From: Sphingobacterium sp. UBA5670
GTDB lineage: Bacteria > Bacteroidota > Bacteroidia > Sphingobacteriales > Sphingobacteriaceae
Reading direction: 5' to 3'
Assembly (NCBI RefSeq): GCF_002420705.1
Contig: NZ_DIIM01000009.1
Coordinates: 1-64,000, forward strand
DNA: 64,000 nucleotides
The notes under the pieces were generated by a model. The model searched no databases, was not told the DNA's origin, and was given only the letters and a program-made list of their open reading frames with translations. Positions 9,188-18,337 of the stretch are shown in pieces; the first letter of the stretch is position 1, and each line of letters opens with the position of its first letter. Made by a program: the position numbers and the translations under genes.

Positions 9188-10537
9188 CTATTGTTTTTTC
9201 CATTTTTTCAATTCATCGCATGAACCAAACTCGTCACTGATATTGATAAATGTTGTTTTCGATTTATCATCGAACCATTTACTTAGATTGCGATTGATTT
9301 TATCTTGTTTGGCAGCTTCTTTAATTTTGGTGAAATCCTCATCCAAATTTGCTTTATGCGGCGGGATACGTGTTTTCAGGTAATTGAAGCGATACCCAAC
9401 ATCGCCCATTTTGTCTGTAAATTGCTCTGGTTTAGAATATTCGCCAGGTTTTAGCTGGTCAATTGCTGTAAATACCGATTTCTCCAATCCATCCATAGGA
9501 ATCACAGTGGTACGGCTTGAACCCTCTTGATTTAGGATCATACCTCCATTGAACTTACTTTCTTCCGCATCCGAATAATTGGTAGCGGCATGATAAAAAT
9601 CCATTTTTTTGTCAACCACCAATTTATAGATACTGTCCAGTTTATTTTTAGTGCGTTCCAACGCGGCTGCACCGGGATTGATCTTCATGAGGATATGGCG
9701 TGTGTGTACCTCTTCACCACGTCTTTCGAGTACCTGAATAATATGGAAGCCAAATTTTGATTCTACAATAGGTGAAATTTCGCCGGGTTTTAATTTGAAG
9801 GCCATCGCAGAGAATTCTTTTACATAATTGTCGCGTGTACCAAAGCCTAAATCACCACCATAAGGGGCAGAACCAGGATCCTGTGAATATAAACGAGCCA
9901 TTGTACCAAAGTCGGATCCATCTACAATCTGTTTGCGAATACCTTCTATTTTCTCCCGCTGTTCCTTTTTCTCAGCATCCGTCAATTTGGGCATCATGAC
10001 AATCTCACCAATTTCCACCTCGGTATTAAAATAAGGAAGACTGTCTTGGTTTAGACCTTCATAATAACGTTTGACCTCCAAGGGTGTTACATCGACTTTT
10101 TGAACAATATTTTGTTGCATTTTATTTGCTTTCAACTGTTCAAATACACTGGGACGCATTTCTTCCTTATATTGTAAAAGCGAGCGGTTGAGGAATTTCT
10201 CAAGACGTTCTTGCCCACCTGCCTGTTGGGACATGTGACGTAAACGCGCATTGAGGTTGTCATCAACCTCGGTTTCGGTTACATCAATGGAGTCAATTAC
10301 TGCCTGTTGAGAGAGCAGTTTCTGAATAATTAATTGCTCCAGTACGCCACATTTAAATTTTTCGTTAGGTTTGTTTCCTTGCGCTAACCATTGCGAATAT
10401 TGCATATCCACATCGGACTGTAAGATAATGCCCGATCCAACCGTTGCTACAACGCGATCAATAACCTGACGTTGCGCAAAACTAGCCTGAATTGATGCAA
10501 ACAGCAATAAAAACAATATATAAATGTTTTTTTTCAT
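9188..10537 (-). CDS. SurA-like periplasmic peptidyl-prolyl isomerase/chaperone
   Basis: This 449-residue exported parvulin should help fold outer-membrane proteins in the periplasm. It begins with a clear signal peptide (MKKNIYILFLLLFASIQASFAQ). A SurA-N-type helical region follows (VIDRVVATVGSGIILQSDVD..., about residues 23-165). Then come two PpiC/parvulin domains, about 172-275 with the hallmark YSQDPGSAPYGGDLGF and FGFHIIQV, and about 278-385 starting HTRHILMK. The arrangement (signal, SurA_N, two rotamase domains, short C-tail) matches SurA. It is a single-gene unit with a 0.5-kb leader upstream. The abundance of TonB receptors here gives it obvious clients. Confidence 0.9.
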   Translation of the reverse strand: MKKNIYILFLLLFASIQASFAQRQVIDRVVATVGSGIILQSDVDMQYSQWLAQGNKPNEKFKCGVLEQLIIQKLLSQQAVIDSIDVTETEVDDNLNARLRHMSQQAGGQERLEKFLNRSLLQYKEEMRPSVFEQLKANKMQQNIVQKVDVTPLEVKRYYEGLNQDSLPYFNTEVEIGEIVMMPKLTDAEKKEQREKIEGIRKQIVDGSDFGTMARLYSQDPGSAPYGGDLGFGTRDNYVKEFSAMAFKLKPGEISPIVESKFGFHIIQVLERRGEEVHTRHILMKINPGAAALERTKNKLDSIYKLVVDKKMDFYHAATNYSDAEESKFNGGMILNQEGSSRTTVIPMDGLEKSVFTAIDQLKPGEYSKPEQFTDKMGDVGYRFNYLKTRIPPHKANLDEDFTKIKEAAKQDKINRNLSKWFDDKSKTTFINISDEFGSCDELKKWKKQ

Positions 10538-11065
10538 CCGTATAAATTATTTAAGATATTAATGAGTGTTCATCATCTTTTTAAATGAACTCGTTTACTC
10601 ATTAAATTAGTACTCTAAGGTATTCGTGAGCTGACTTCGTTCGGCTCATTCGTATTTTATTTATGATTCATTCATGATTAAAGGCACAAGCCTTTGCCGA
10701 TGTAAGTCATAATCCTGTTCAATATATACTTTTTTGAACAACAGCACAAAATTATCAGATTATATGAATTATTCGTACTTTTATTTAACAATATTTTTGT
10801 ATTCGCAATATTTAAAATTAGCGATTTTAGAATTGTTAAAATTGATGCGCTAAAATACGCATTTGCCTATTAGAAAGGGCGGTTTTAACCAAATTTAACA
10901 AGTCTATTGACGATATTTGCGCTTATCAAAAAGGCTAGCGTTTTCAGATCTTCTTGTGTAGAAATAGATAGACAAATTTAAGATGGATCTCGTATAGTTT
11001 AGGAACGAAGTTGATTTAAAGGTCTCATTAAACAAATGAGTATCAACACTTATAACATAATTTCA
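10538..11065. other. 528-base gap between divergent genes
   Basis: AT-rich stretch without a credible gene. It contains a stem-loop at 10626-10649 (nine paired bases, UUCG within the loop) and a short GC hairpin at 10680-10695 (AAAGGC/GCCTTT, 4-nt loop). Repeats of short words such as ATTCAT and ATGA occur around 10560-10680. Promoters for both flanking genes must lie here, but I cannot place them. Confidence 0.5.
10626..10649. other. Stem-loop in the SurA-like gene leader region
   Basis: A 24-nt hairpin with nine pairs (two of them G-U) and a CUUCGU loop, about 90 bases upstream of the SurA-like start codon. The role is unknown; it could be part of a 5-prime UTR structure or chance. Confidence 0.35.
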
Positions 11066-12157
11066 ATGAAAAAAGCATTTATTTATTTGATGACGATTTT
11101 TCCACTTGCTAGTTTTGCTCAGCAGATTCCTATGTTTGTGGGAACGTATACCAGCAAAACTGAAAGCAAAGGCATCTATATTTATAATTTCGATGTTAAA
11201 ACAGGTGAAACAACCTTGTCGAGTACACAGGAGAGTAAGGACCCTTCATTTTTGGCGCGAAATAATAACTTTATCTATGCCGTCAATGAGGTTCCCAACC
11301 AGGAGGGAAGTATTTCAGCTTATTCTTTTAAGGACGGTCATTTAACATTTCTAAACTCCCTTCCATCTGGTGGAGAGTCACCTTGTTTTGTGGAAGTGCA
11401 TCCGAAAGGAAGTCTGCTTGCTGTGGCGAATTATACGGGTGGGTCAGCAGCTTTGTTTGATTTAGAAAGTAATGGTGTTTTGAGTAAGAGAGCACGATTA
11501 ATACAACATGAAGGCAAGGGAGTTGATCCGAAGCGTCAGGAAAAGCCACATGTACATTCTACTTTTTTTTCCAATAAAGGAGATAAGTTATATGTTCAGG
11601 ATCTTGGCCTGGATGAGATCTCCATATTTCCGGTGAACAAAAACGGGAATACCTATACTCTTGCCGAGGAATCGGAAGATATCTTTACACCTGCTGGCGG
11701 TGGTCCACGACATATTGTATTTGATAAGAAAGAAAAATTCCTGTATGTCGTATTGGAAATGACCGGTCAAATAGCATCATATAAGAAAGACGGTGATGCG
11801 TGGATGTACCAAAGTACTTTTGAGATCAATCCTGAAGGTTTTAAGGGGAATAACGGCGGCGCGGATATTAAAATGTCTGCTGATGGGAAATTTCTGTATG
11901 CGACCAACCGTGGCGACGCAAATACAATAGCTACATTTTCTGTTGAGAAGAATGGGGATCTAAAGAAAATATCCAATCTTTCAGTGAAAGGTAAAGGACC
12001 TCGTAATTTCAACCTTTCTCCGGACGGAAAATATCTTTTGGTCGCCAATCAATATACCAATAATATTGTTTTATTTAGCCGGGACGCCAAAACCGGTTTG
12101 CTGACAGATACTGGGAAAGAAATTTCGTTACCAGCACCTGTTTGTATCATATTCTAA
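11066..12157 (+). CDS. Exported lactonase-family beta-propeller (6-phosphogluconolactonase-like)
   Basis: A seven-bladed beta-propeller of the lactonase family (YbhE/Pgl type). From the ATG at 11066 it has 363 residues and starts with a signal peptide (MKKAFIYLMTIFPLASFAQQ); an upstream in-frame ATG at 11036 would bury that signal. Family signatures are FVGTYTSKTESKGIYIY near the mature N-terminus, KPHVHSTFFSNKGDKLYVQDLG, GGGPRHIVFDKKEKFLYVVLE and the final GPRNFNLSPDGKYLLVANQ. Cytoplasmic relatives hydrolyse 6-phosphogluconolactone, but the signal peptide here suggests a periplasmic substrate such as a sugar lactone. It stands alone and ends against the mnh operon at a shared palindrome. Confidence 0.88.
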   Translation: MKKAFIYLMTIFPLASFAQQIPMFVGTYTSKTESKGIYIYNFDVKTGETTLSSTQESKDPSFLARNNNFIYAVNEVPNQEGSISAYSFKDGHLTFLNSLPSGGESPCFVEVHPKGSLLAVANYTGGSAALFDLESNGVLSKRARLIQHEGKGVDPKRQEKPHVHSTFFSNKGDKLYVQDLGLDEISIFPVNKNGNTYTLAEESEDIFTPAGGGPRHIVFDKKEKFLYVVLEMTGQIASYKKDGDAWMYQSTFEINPEGFKGNNGGADIKMSADGKFLYATNRGDANTIATFSVEKNGDLKKISNLSVKGKGPRNFNLSPDGKYLLVANQYTNNIVLFSRDAKTGLLTDTGKEISLPAPVCIIF

Positions 12158-12168
12158 TTACGACAGGC

Positions 12169-12208
12169 AGATTTTTAAGAGAAACAGATCTGTTTCTCTT
12201 AAAAATCT
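12169..12208. terminator. 40-bp perfect palindrome, bidirectional terminator overlapping the mnhG stop
   Basis: Bases 12169-12188 are perfectly complementary to 12189-12208, with AGATTTTTAAGAG on the left and its mirror on the right. It lies between convergent genes. The mnhG stop codon (12199-12201) and last codons are inside the right arm. Each strand has a run of T in the outer arm, as expected of a two-way terminator. Confidence 0.8.
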
Positions 12209-12549
12209 TCTTTTCGACAATCTAATTTGCCTTCGTTCTCAAGATCATTTAAGGTCGTTCCCTTCCATGTTTTAACCCGTTGGATATAGGCAGCTCTTCC
12301 GATCATATGTGCTGCAACAGGAGCCGTTAGGATCAGGAAAAATCCAATGGCGATGGCTTTGGTCGTTACAGATACATCTGGGAAGGTCATGGCTGCACAG
12401 ATCAGTAAAAGTCCAACCCCCAATGTTGCCGCCTTTACGGTAACCGAAAGACGTAAATAAAAATCGGGCATCCGCAAGATACCAATAGACGCAAATAGTA
12501 TGGCCAGTGCCCCAATGGTGCTGAGTAAGGCTAAAGTAATATCAATCAT
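12199..12549 (-). CDS. mnhG: Na+/H+ antiporter subunit G (Mrp/Mnh)
   Basis: The smallest membrane subunit at the end of the seven-gene Mrp operon. The 116 residues form three hydrophobic helices (IDITLALLSTIGALAILFASIGI, ATLGVGLLLICAAMTF, AIAIGFFLILTAPVAAHMIG). The segment RMPDFYLRLSVTVKAATLGVG matches the MnhG/PhaG signature, and LTAPVAAHMIGRAAY is highly typical. Its start overlaps the mnhF stop by 8 bases, implying translational coupling. The C-terminal tail is charged and ends inside the terminator palindrome. Confidence 0.95.
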   Translation of the reverse strand: MIDITLALLSTIGALAILFASIGILRMPDFYLRLSVTVKAATLGVGLLLICAAMTFPDVSVTTKAIAIGFFLILTAPVAAHMIGRAAYIQRVKTWKGTTLNDLENEGKLDCRKEDF

Positions 12550-12817
12550 CTTTGCTTTGTTTTTCTAAATAAAATGAAAAGGCTATCGTACCCAGAAACG
12601 CGATGAGTGCCAAGATCATGGCAATATCTAAAAACACTTCCTGCGAAGTTCGTATACTATAGACGGTAATAATTCCAATTCCAGTAGTGATAATGAGATC
12701 CAGGGCGATCACACGATCAAATATCTGGGGACCTTTATACAGCCGAATAAAAGCCAGTATGACTGAAATAGTCAGGATCGGGAGGATCACATAATCGAAA
12801 TAGCTATTTAAAGTCAT
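12542..12817 (-). CDS. mnhF: Na+/H+ antiporter subunit F (Mrp/Mnh)
   Basis: A 91-residue membrane protein with three helices. The family signature RLYKGPQIFDRVIALDLI, followed by ITTGIGIITVYS and DIAMILALIAFLGTIAFSFYL, identifies MnhF/MrpF. It is part of the hetero-oligomeric antiporter that exports Na+ in exchange for protons. Its start overlaps the mnhE stop by 4 bases (ATGA) and its end overlaps mnhG by 8. Confidence 0.96.
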   Translation of the reverse strand: MTLNSYFDYVILPILTISVILAFIRLYKGPQIFDRVIALDLIITTGIGIITVYSIRTSQEVFLDIAMILALIAFLGTIAFSFYLEKQSKDD

Positions 12818-13290
12818 CTTAAAAGTTCTAAAAGTCTTCGTTCAACATTGTTTTTAAGGGTCGAAACAAACTGTTCCTTGCTCTTCATGTACATCACATG
12901 GATAAAGAGTGTCTTTTTATCTTCACTTACATCCAGAATAAGTGTTCCGGGGGTCAAAGAGATAAAGGTTGAAAGCAGGTTGATTTCTAAATCCGTTTTT
13001 GCATCCATGGGATACTTGACAATCGCGGGTTTGATAAAAAACTTAGGTGTTATCACGTCATAGGCCACCTGTACATTGGCGACAATCATTTCCCACAGGA
13101 AAAAGAGAATAAAACTCAATGTTTTCGGTACCCGATAAAAGTATCGCTGATCGACCTCATTCCTATTCATCAGCCAGAGGATGCCAAATCCCAGCATAAA
13201 GCCGAAGAGAAAGTTGGTGTAATACATCGATCCTGTCAATGCGACCCAAATAAAGGATAGCATAAGGTTCATTAAAAACTGTTTTATCAT
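12814..13290 (-). CDS. mnhE: Na+/H+ antiporter subunit E (Mrp/Mnh)
   Basis: A 158-residue subunit of the Mrp complex. N-terminal membrane helices (FLMNLMLSFIWVALTG, NFLFGFMLGFGILWLM, LSFILFFLWEMIVANVQVAYDVI) are followed by the conserved cytoplasmic part with LLSTFISLTPGTLILDVSEDKKTLFIHVMY, the MnhE hallmark (SLTPGT). The gene is separated from mnhD by a single base and overlaps mnhF by 4. Confidence 0.97.
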   Translation of the reverse strand: MIKQFLMNLMLSFIWVALTGSMYYTNFLFGFMLGFGILWLMNRNEVDQRYFYRVPKTLSFILFFLWEMIVANVQVAYDVITPKFFIKPAIVKYPMDAKTDLEINLLSTFISLTPGTLILDVSEDKKTLFIHVMYMKSKEQFVSTLKNNVERRLLELLR

Positions 13291-13291
13291 A

Positions 13292-14800
13292 TCAATTCTG
13301 CCCTCCTAATACAGCATTTATATAAGGTGATGTGTCCAATAATTGTGTCGCAATCTGATCTGCCACATGGATGATCGCTTCGGCATTGAGTCCGATGTAC
13401 AAGGATGCAGATGCTAAAATAACGACAGGAAGTATGAGCATTGTTCTTTTATAACCGACCATGCCAGCAAATTTATCCTCAATGATTTCCTGATCGGGTG
13501 CATCTTTCCAGAATACCTGTGCCCACATTTTGGCAATGACAAACAAGGTGATAAAACTACCGATAATCAGGGCACCTGCGAAAGCATATTTTTCCAGTTG
13601 GAAAGCATCTTTGAATAGATAGATTTTAGGCCAGAATCCCGAAAGAGGTGGTATACCTACGAGCGAAAAAAGCACAATGGCAAAAAGTAACGATATCTTA
13701 GGGTACTGAGCATAGATGCCTCCAAGCTTTTTCATATCCATGGTACCACGGAGTTGCCTTATAACACCGGCCATGAGGAATAAATTCGTCTTGACCATAA
13801 TATCGTGGATGAGGTAGAACACTGCACCTAATAAGGCCCATTTACTATATAAGCCCAATCCTCCGATCATAAAACCAATATGACAAACGATCAGATAGGA
13901 AAACAACCTTCGGATATTGGTTTTGATCAATGCACCAAAAGCACCTGTCAGAATCGTTAATATGGCTAGCGCGATAAGGAGTTCCTTGGTAAAATGGTTG
14001 GGGATAAACAACAATGAAAATACCCTAAACAAGGCGTAAATTCCTACCTTAGTCAATAAGCCCCCAAATGTCGCTGCTACGGCCGAAGGCGGAGTATGGT
14101 AAGAAGAGGGTAACCAGAAATAGAGCGGAAATACGGCGGATTTAATGCCAAAACCGATCAGGAAAAATGTTGCTGTAATTTCTACTAGCGCCTGATTTTG
14201 TATTTTGGGGATACGTAGGGCCAGGTCGGCCATGTTTAATGAACCCGAAATGCCATAGAGTATGCCAATACCTGTTAAGAAAAATGTCGAAGCCAGGATA
14301 TTCATGGCCATATATTTTACCGCACCTTCCAGTTGGGATTTTCTTCCGCCGAGGGTCATGAGCACAAAAGAAGAGATAATAATAACTTCAAACCATACAT
14401 ACAGGTTGAAGATATCTCCTGTCAGAAAGGCGCCGTTAAGTCCCATCATCAAAAAGTGAAAGATCGGGAAATAACCATAGAGGATGCGCTGGCGTCCAAC
14501 ACCGACACAGGAAAAGATGGAGACCGCCAGACCTGCGATAGAAGTCAGGAGAACAAGAGTACTGCTGAATAGATCGGCAACAAAAACGATTCCAAAAGGA
14601 GCTTTCCAATTGGCCGCATTCATGGTCAAAATACCGCCATCATAAACCTTGAAGAATAGTTTAAAGGCCAGAATGAGTGCAAGCAAGCTTCCGCCAACGC
14701 TCAGAAAACGTTGTGCGGTGGATTTGCGCCACAACATCAGTTGGACAATAGCAATAAATAAATGCACGATAATCGTGGCAATAATGTGGTTGTCTATCAT
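13292..14800 (-). CDS. mnhD: Na+/H+ antiporter subunit D (Mrp/Mnh)
   Basis: A 502-residue, multi-helix proton-translocating subunit related to complex I subunits NuoM/NuoN. The proton-channel family pattern is present: FLMMGLNGAFLTGDIFNLYVWFEVIIISSFVLM with the key Glu in the fifth helix, GIKSAVFPLYFWLPSSYHTPPSAVAA with the conserved Lys, and ALIKTNIRRLFSYLIVCHIGF. The length is normal. The start overlaps mnhC by 4 bases. It probably forms the second antiporter-like channel next to MnhA. Confidence 0.97.
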   Translation of the reverse strand: MIDNHIIATIIVHLFIAIVQLMLWRKSTAQRFLSVGGSLLALILAFKLFFKVYDGGILTMNAANWKAPFGIVFVADLFSSTLVLLTSIAGLAVSIFSCVGVGRQRILYGYFPIFHFLMMGLNGAFLTGDIFNLYVWFEVIIISSFVLMTLGGRKSQLEGAVKYMAMNILASTFFLTGIGILYGISGSLNMADLALRIPKIQNQALVEITATFFLIGFGIKSAVFPLYFWLPSSYHTPPSAVAATFGGLLTKVGIYALFRVFSLLFIPNHFTKELLIALAILTILTGAFGALIKTNIRRLFSYLIVCHIGFMIGGLGLYSKWALLGAVFYLIHDIMVKTNLFLMAGVIRQLRGTMDMKKLGGIYAQYPKISLLFAIVLFSLVGIPPLSGFWPKIYLFKDAFQLEKYAFAGALIIGSFITLFVIAKMWAQVFWKDAPDQEIIEDKFAGMVGYKRTMLILPVVILASASLYIGLNAEAIIHVADQIATQLLDTSPYINAVLGGQN

Positions 14801-15153
14801 ATATCTTCTTCCTCAGGCGTGTTCAAATCATCCAGATCATCTGTACCCAGCAACGCATATACACGCTTGAGTAAAACGATGGCAAAGGAGGTTAGGCCAA
14901 AGCTGATCACGATGGCCGTTAAAATCAGTGCTTGCGGAATCGGATCCGCATAAATATCGATGAATACCTTCAGATCCGGGCCAATAATAGGTGGTTTACC
15001 TTTAATGATATTACCCAATAAGAAGATCAATATATTGGTACCATTGCCCAGCAACATAATGCCCAACAACAATTTTACCATGCTTCGACGCAGGATCAGG
15101 TATATTCCGGCAGCATAAAGGATGCCGATCAGTAAGACGAGTATCAGTTCCAT
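14797..15153 (-). CDS. mnhC: Na+/H+ antiporter subunit C (Mrp/Mnh)
   Basis: A 118-residue homologue of complex I subunit NuoK with three helices. LLGIMLLGNGTNILIFLLG and DPIPQALILTAIVISFGLTSFAIVL carry the typical MnhC/NuoK pattern, including DPxPQALVLTAIVI. The C-terminal tail is acidic (DDLDDLNTPEEED). It overlaps mnhB by one base and mnhD by four, within the polycistronic operon. Confidence 0.97.
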   Translation of the reverse strand: MELILVLLIGILYAAGIYLILRRSMVKLLLGIMLLGNGTNILIFLLGNIIKGKPPIIGPDLKVFIDIYADPIPQALILTAIVISFGLTSFAIVLLKRVYALLGTDDLDDLNTPEEEDI

Positions 15154-15575
15154 TATTCTTCTTCTTCAGTAGTTAAAGCAATCGTAAATAAAATTGTCAG
15201 AACGACACCTATGACAACAAAGTATACTCCGAGGTCAAAAAACAAGGCCGTTCCGATCATCCCGATGACCGGAATTTTCTCTTCAAGCCAAAGCCCGGTC
15301 ATAACGGGATAGCCAAAAAATGCAGGTAGGAACATACTGATGGCCGAAATCCCCAATCCGATGGGGATGAGTGACAGGGGTTTGTACTGAATCAATTTCA
15401 TGGTATTTTGAGGGCCAAAGGCAAAACTATGCAGCACAAAGGCGATCGAAGCAACGAGGCCGCCAACGAAACCTCCACCCGGATAATAGTGTCCTCTTAG
15501 CAGGAGGAATACCGAAAAAAGTAAAAGTATCGGTAATAAATACCGCGTAGCGGTCTGTAATATTGTACTGTTCAT
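15153..15575 (-). CDS. mnhB: Na+/H+ antiporter subunit B (Mrp/Mnh)
   Basis: A 140-residue membrane subunit with four helices. RYLLPILLLFSVFLLLRGHYYPGGGFVGGLVAS is the diagnostic MnhB signature (GHxxPGGGFxGGL). IGTALFFDLGVYFVVIGVVLTI matches the C-terminal helix. It is a separate gene lying 60 bases downstream of mnhA, the usual order in Gram-positive and Bacteroidota Mrp operons; in some proteobacteria A and B are fused. Confidence 0.97.
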   Translation of the reverse strand: MNSTILQTATRYLLPILLLFSVFLLLRGHYYPGGGFVGGLVASIAFVLHSFAFGPQNTMKLIQYKPLSLIPIGLGISAISMFLPAFFGYPVMTGLWLEEKIPVIGMIGTALFFDLGVYFVVIGVVLTILFTIALTTEEEE

Positions 15576-15635
15576 CTGTTATTATTTAGCTATGCACGAG
15601 ATCTTAGCTCATGAATGTATAGCTGTTAAACATCA

Positions 15636-17945
15636 TTATTCTTTATCCGACGATTTTAAACGTAATTTTAATAAGCTATATACTCCTAATGCAGCAATAC
15701 TCAATACGACGATTTCAAACATGGTGTCAAAACCCCTGAAATCCACCAGCAATACATTGACCACATTTTTTCCTTTGGCGAGTACATAGGCATAATCACC
15801 ATAGAAATCACTGATATTTGTCGTTGTTGGTTCATGCAGAACACGAAGAGCGACCATGGACAGTAAAACGCCAAAAATGATAGCGACGACAGCGTCACGA
15901 ATGACGGTGCGTCGATTTGCCAGATTTAAGAACGAAGGGAGTTTAAAGAGTACCAACACAAAGAGTACCACGGTTAGGGTGTCGATGGTGAATTGCGTCA
16001 TGGCTAGATCCGGTGCACTGTAAAATACGAAAATAAGACATATGGCATAACCTACAACACTGGTTGCAACTACGGCTGTCAATCGGGATGAAGTGCGGAT
16101 AGTCAATACAATAGCACCGATCAGAATGCAGACTGTGGTGACTTCGTAAAAACTCACGGGAGATAGCGTATCCCATTTGATATGGAGCGGGCCACCTAGG
16201 TACAGCTGATAAGCAATCAGCAATTCAGCAAACAAGATAATTTTCAATAAATACGAACGCAAATATCCGTTGTGCATTTTGTTTGTGAAGAAGGCAGAGA
16301 ATAAAACAATTTCCTGCGCAGCTAACTGGATGATATATTCAGGAGAAATCCTATTGAAATTTGCAATCCACGCCAATTTTTTATCGCTAGGCCTGTTTGC
16401 GAAATAAAGTAAGGTACCCGCGGCAATTGTAATAGTGCTTAATAGCAGGACTAAATTAAAGCCATGCCAGATTTTCAAATGAAACGTTTCGGGCTTTGCA
16501 AGTATGCTTACCGCTGTCGGTCCAGCAATCCAGTCGCCGATAAGTCCAGGGATACAGCCAAAAACGACACCGAGAACGGCTAGAAGTAGAGGTGGGATCC
16601 ACATGGCTTTATAGGGCAGATGGATTGTATTAAATTGCTCGGGCAGCTTCCCCATAAATGGTTTTATGCCGGCCATAAATCCGGCAGATACCAATAGGAT
16701 ATTGGTGACTACTGCTGCTATTGTCAAATAGAGAAATAAATTGGGTGTGGCATGTAGCGTGGCCTCATAAATCAGATCCTTTCCGATAAATCCAAATGTA
16801 AGTGGGATACCGGCACTGGAAAGCGCAGCTAGAAAACCTGCGATAGCGACAGGCATTAAAACTTGGCGTAGCCCACGTAGAATTGTAAGATCTCTTGTTC
16901 CGGTTTCATGGTCTATAATCCCAGTAATCAAGAATAAAGCAGCTTTATATAAGGCATGTACGAGTATAAAGACACTTGCCGCGATAACGGCATTCTTGGT
17001 ACCTAGTCCCAACAAGAAAACTAAAATCCCGAGGGCGGATATTGTTGAATAGGCAAGAACACCCTTGAGGTCTGTTCTGAAAAGCGAATGGAAGGCTGCA
17101 TAGAGCATCGTGAGACCACCAATAATCATAAGCGAATACGTCCAGATCGGATTGCCACCAAGAATTGGTGAAAAACGGGCCAAAAGATAGATTCCCGCTT
17201 TGACCATAGTTGCCGAATGTAGGTAGGCCGATACCGGAGTCGGTGCTTTCATGGCACCGGGTAACCAAAAATGGAAAGGGAATTGTGCTGATTTTGTAAT
17301 TGCCCCAAGTGCTATGAGGCCAAAGACCAAGGGGAATAGCGGGTGTTGCTGAATGACTGATACTTTGCCGATGAGTGCTGTAATGTGGTAAGTACCGGCA
17401 ATATTACCCAGTAAAATAAAACCTGCCAGCAGAAAAAAACCACCGAAACCTGTAATGGACAATGCAGTCAATGCACTTTTTCTTGAATCGTTATTGTCAT
17501 TGTTAAAGCCGATCAGAAAAAACGAGCTAATTGAAGTTAATTCCCAAAAGATGAAGAGTAACAGCATATTGTCCGATAGGACAAGCCCTAGCATAGCCGA
17601 CATAAAAAGGCAGAGGTAACCGAAGAACCGATCGATATACCGATGCCCTTTCAGATAGGCATTCGCATAGAAAAAGATACAAGCACCGATCCCAGTAATC
17701 AATAAAGCGAAAAGTAGGGATAGTCCATCTAATTTAAAATCCAGATTAATGCCTAAGGAGGGCACCCACGACGTTGATTGTACGAAATAGGAACCTTGAC
17801 CAATAGGTACGATATATCGAGCAAAGTATAGAAATAGAAGTACCGGTAAGAATGCGAGAATAAAACCCCATCTGGTTTTTAGGAATCGACCAAATGGAAC
17901 AATAAGGCTCGATGTTATTAGTCCTGATAGAACAGTAAATAGCAT
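15636..17945 (-). CDS. mnhA: Na+/H+ antiporter subunit A (Mrp/Mnh)
   Basis: The large 769-residue proton-pumping subunit, related to NuoL, that starts the operon. The N-terminal half has the antiporter-like channel: MLLLFIFWELTSISSFFLIGF with its helix-5 Glu, KSAQFPFHFWLPGAMKAPTPVSAYLHSATMVKAGIYL, and the DHETGTRDL segment. The C-terminal third carries the extra MrpA region, with SAPDLAMTQFTIDTLTVVLFVLVLF typical of the DUF4040-like module and GFDTMFEIVVLSIAALGVYSLL. The complete A-G set implies a functional Na+(Li+)/H+ antiporter for alkali and salt tolerance. Its upstream region carries a dispersed palindromic repeat. Confidence 0.97.
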   Translation of the reverse strand: MLFTVLSGLITSSLIVPFGRFLKTRWGFILAFLPVLLFLYFARYIVPIGQGSYFVQSTSWVPSLGINLDFKLDGLSLLFALLITGIGACIFFYANAYLKGHRYIDRFFGYLCLFMSAMLGLVLSDNMLLLFIFWELTSISSFFLIGFNNDNNDSRKSALTALSITGFGGFFLLAGFILLGNIAGTYHITALIGKVSVIQQHPLFPLVFGLIALGAITKSAQFPFHFWLPGAMKAPTPVSAYLHSATMVKAGIYLLARFSPILGGNPIWTYSLMIIGGLTMLYAAFHSLFRTDLKGVLAYSTISALGILVFLLGLGTKNAVIAASVFILVHALYKAALFLITGIIDHETGTRDLTILRGLRQVLMPVAIAGFLAALSSAGIPLTFGFIGKDLIYEATLHATPNLFLYLTIAAVVTNILLVSAGFMAGIKPFMGKLPEQFNTIHLPYKAMWIPPLLLAVLGVVFGCIPGLIGDWIAGPTAVSILAKPETFHLKIWHGFNLVLLLSTITIAAGTLLYFANRPSDKKLAWIANFNRISPEYIIQLAAQEIVLFSAFFTNKMHNGYLRSYLLKIILFAELLIAYQLYLGGPLHIKWDTLSPVSFYEVTTVCILIGAIVLTIRTSSRLTAVVATSVVGYAICLIFVFYSAPDLAMTQFTIDTLTVVLFVLVLFKLPSFLNLANRRTVIRDAVVAIIFGVLLSMVALRVLHEPTTTNISDFYGDYAYVLAKGKNVVNVLLVDFRGFDTMFEIVVLSIAALGVYSLLKLRLKSSDKE

Positions 17946-18337
17946 TTAGTCTTTGTTTTAATTTTTATTGAAGTGTTTGTTTATTTGTCAATAAGAACCT
18001 TCTACATTTCATAGTTGCCAACGCTTATATAGCGATGAAGGTTTTTTGAAAGTTTACAATATAGTAAAAAAAAGCGAAAAAACGTTAGTTTTTGACCGTT
18101 TTTCCTGTATATAAATGATAAAAGCAGGGATTTTGTTTTGGTTGTCGAAAAAAAACTAAACTAGTTTAGCAATCTAGAGATGAATAAATGCGGGTTTAAA
18201 ATTATTATTTGGGATTAACAAAAAAAAAGAGCATTTTTACGATACAATTATTAAACATCCTCAATCGGATGTGTTTTTTACCCTAAATAATCTCATTTAT
18301 AAAGATAATAGAATCTGAGTGTGGAAGAGATCTAACT
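17946..18337. other. 392-base gap between mnhA and the ECF sigma gene
   Basis: AT-rich divergent intergenic region with no gene. It contains a copy of the palindromic repeat at 17981-18048 and a weak 6-bp hairpin at 18255-18272 followed by T residues. Promoters for the antiporter operon (-) and the sigma-factor gene (+) are expected here but not identifiable by eye. Confidence 0.5.
17981..18048 (+). repeat. Dispersed palindromic repeat, copy B
   Basis: Arms AACCTTC (17996-18002) and GAAGGTT (18037-18043) enclose TTTCATAGTTGCC and a small inner hairpin GCTTATATAGC. It shares AAGAACCTTC, TCATAG-TGCC and ATGAAGGTTTT with the copy at 43945-44015. Confidence 0.6.

Noticed and set aside
18255..18272. 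Short hairpin followed by T residues upstream of the ECF sigma gene
   Set aside because: Only six base pairs and no gene on the plus strand to terminate; too weak to list as a terminator.
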